Source: Oscillospiraceae bacterium
GTDB lineage: Bacteria; Bacillota; Clostridia; Oscillospirales; Oscillospiraceae
DNA: 6,390 bases
Direction of reading: 5' to 3'
Assembly (NCBI GenBank): GCA_020866945.1
Contig: JAJBVW010000213.1
Coordinates: 1-6,390 of the forward strand
Part shown: in pieces, positions 5,396-6,390 of the stretch
Position numbering within the stretch: position 1 is the first letter of the stretch
How the letters are laid out: every line of letters starts with the position of its first letter
Notes under the pieces: model-generated
Told to the model about the DNA's origin: nothing
Database searches by the model: none
What the model saw: the letters and a program-made list of their open reading frames with translations, nothing else
Program-made: the position numbers and the translations under genes

Positions 5396-6151
5396 ATGGA
5401 AAAAATCATACAGACGGCGGGGCGAAACGCGCTGGGAGACTTCGCGCCGGCATTTGCTCACTTCAACGACGACGTGCTGTTCGGCGAAAACTGGAACGAT
5501 CCCGGCATCGACCACAAGACCCGCTGCATCATCACTGTGGTGGCGCTGATGTCCTCTGGCATCACAGATTCCTCGCTGAAATATCATCTTGAAAACGCGA
5601 AGAAGGCCGGCGTGACCAGAACGGAGATCGCGGCAATCATCACCCATGCCGCGTTTTACGTTGGCTGGCCAAAGGCCTGGGCGGTTTTTTATATGGCAAA
5701 AGAGGTCTGGGCAGATGACGCGCAGCCTGCGGATGAAAAGTCGGCGCACGCCGCCGAGATGGTATTCCCCATCGGCGCGCCAAACGACGCCTTCGCGCAG
5801 TATTTCATCGGCCAGAGCTATCTGGCGCCCGTATCTACCAGTCAGGTCGGCATCTTCAACGTGACGTTTGAGCCTGGCTGCCGCAACAACTGGCATATCC
5901 ATCACGCCGACAAGGGCGGCGGTCAGATTCTTATCTGCGTGGCCGGCCGGGGCTATTATCAGGAGTGGGGCAAGGAGGCGGTGGAAATGAAGCCGGGCGA
6001 CTGCATCAACATCCCCGTTGGCGTGAAGCACTGGCATGGCGCCGCCCCGGACAGCTGGTTTTCTTACCTGGCCGTAGAGGTTCCGGGAGAGAACAGCGCA
6101 AACGAATGGCTGGAAGCCGTAGACGATAGCCAATATGGCGTTCTGAAATAA
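5396..6151 (+). CDS. Carboxymuconolactone decarboxylase-like/cupin fusion protein
   Basis: A 251-residue two-domain cytoplasmic protein. Residues about 8-105 are a carboxymuconolactone decarboxylase (AhpD-like) helical domain: GRNALGDFAPAFAHFNDDVL, ITVVALMSSG, HLENAKKAGVTRTEIAAIIT and HAAFYVGWPKAW. It has no CxxC, so it is not a peroxidase-type AhpD; the only Cys in this domain is Cys44. Residues about 145-230 are a cupin: motif 1 has Gly161, His167, His169 and Gln177 where the classic Glu lies, and motif 2 (GDCINIPVGVKHWHGA) supplies His212. These residues would hold a divalent metal. The fusion is a known architecture in anaerobes, with no firmly assigned reaction that I know of. GGAGG lies six bases before the ATG. 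The alpha/beta hydrolase follows after 23 bp, pointing to a joint lactone, ester or quinone-related pathway (inference). Confidence 0.92.
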   Translation: MEKIIQTAGRNALGDFAPAFAHFNDDVLFGENWNDPGIDHKTRCIITVVALMSSGITDSSLKYHLENAKKAGVTRTEIAAIITHAAFYVGWPKAWAVFYMAKEVWADDAQPADEKSAHAAEMVFPIGAPNDAFAQYFIGQSYLAPVSTSQVGIFNVTFEPGCRNNWHIHHADKGGGQILICVAGRGYYQEWGKEAVEMKPGDCINIPVGVKHWHGAAPDSWFSYLAVEVPGENSANEWLEAVDDSQYGVLK

Positions 6152-6174
6152 TATTGAAAGGGAGAATACAAAGC

Positions 6175-6390
6175 ATGGAAGAAAAATTGAATCTGACAAC
6201 AGAGTGGGACAAGGTTTTTCCGCAGAGCGAGAAGGTGCACCACAGGAAGGTGACATTTCACAACCGATACGGCATCACCCTGGCGGCTGATCTCTACGAG
6301 CCGAAGAATGCAGTTGGGCAGCTCCCCGCCATTGCCGTATGCGGCCCCTTCGGCGCGGTGAAGGAGCAGTCCTCCGGCCTGTATGCGCAG
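6175..6390 (+). CDS. Alpha/beta hydrolase, N-terminal 72 codons only
   Basis: Start of a hydrolase of the dienelactone hydrolase/YcjY-like type; the gene continues past the right edge. Seen: VTFHNRYGITLAADLYEPKN (26-45), the first two beta strands typical of these enzymes, then LPAIAVCGPFGAVKEQSSGL (51-70), the strand and oxyanion-hole loop that follows it. The nucleophile elbow (GxSxG or GxCxG), acid and catalytic His lie outside, so activity cannot be judged. GGGAG lies ten bases before the ATG. It is the third gene of the operon begun at the 5109-5137 promoter. Its codons 29-38 recur in the broken gene at 2113-2142. Confidence 0.85.
   Translation, partial: MEEKLNLTTEWDKVFPQSEKVHHRKVTFHNRYGITLAADLYEPKNAVGQLPAIAVCGPFGAVKEQSSGLYAQ

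Noticed and set aside
5279..6256. Minus-strand open frame of 325 codons
   Set aside because: It lies antisense to the CMD-cupin gene, which has clear domain motifs and a ribosome binding site; the antisense product shows no recognisable domain and is a by-product of GC-rich codons.
1..6390. tRNA, rRNA, CRISPR arrays, transposase or phage genes
   Set aside because: No cloverleaf, regularly spaced repeats or mobile-element enzyme motifs were seen on either strand.

Overview
The window looks like chromosomal DNA from a low-redundancy, moderately high-GC Firmicute, most likely a gut Clostridia lineage (Oscillospiraceae or Lachnospiraceae type). The evidence is a hrcA-grpE-dnaK heat-shock operon with a CIRCE operator, strong AGGAGG-type ribosome binding sites, and a redox/hydrolase cluster with gene types common in such anaerobes. 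The lineage is inference; no rRNA or other species marker is present.

Left part (1-2064, minus strand): the conserved heat-shock operon. A vegetative-type promoter with a CIRCE inverted repeat overlapping its -10 drives hrcA (repressor), then grpE (nucleotide exchange factor, overlapping hrcA by 11 bp), then dnaK, of which only the first 64 codons are in the window. HrcA closes the loop by repressing through CIRCE.

Junction (about 2065-2315): no intact gene. It holds the 3' end of a broken plus-strand gene, which opens with ten codons (HNRYGITLAA) closely matching the alpha/beta-hydrolase gene at the right edge. Its stop is followed at once by a strong hairpin that can serve as a bidirectional terminator. 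This marks the boundary between the core operon and an apparently accessory, visibly more AT-rich block.

Middle part (2316-5112): an aldo/keto reductase on the minus strand, diverging from a LysR-type regulator on the plus strand, followed 46 bp later by a second, different LysR regulator. The reductase and first lysR promoters appear to use the same 29 bp in opposite directions, with a LysR-box-like palindrome just inside the lysR transcript.

Right part (5109-6390, plus strand): a second promoter with dyads in its spacer and across its start site leads a three-gene operon. The genes are a 56-residue protein resembling only the coiled-coil C-terminus of a MerR regulator, a carboxymuconolactone-decarboxylase/cupin fusion, and the start of an alpha/beta hydrolase. 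Together the right two thirds look like a small, locally regulated carbonyl/redox or xenobiotic-metabolism island next to the dnaK operon. No mobile-element enzymes, tRNA, rRNA or CRISPR were seen.
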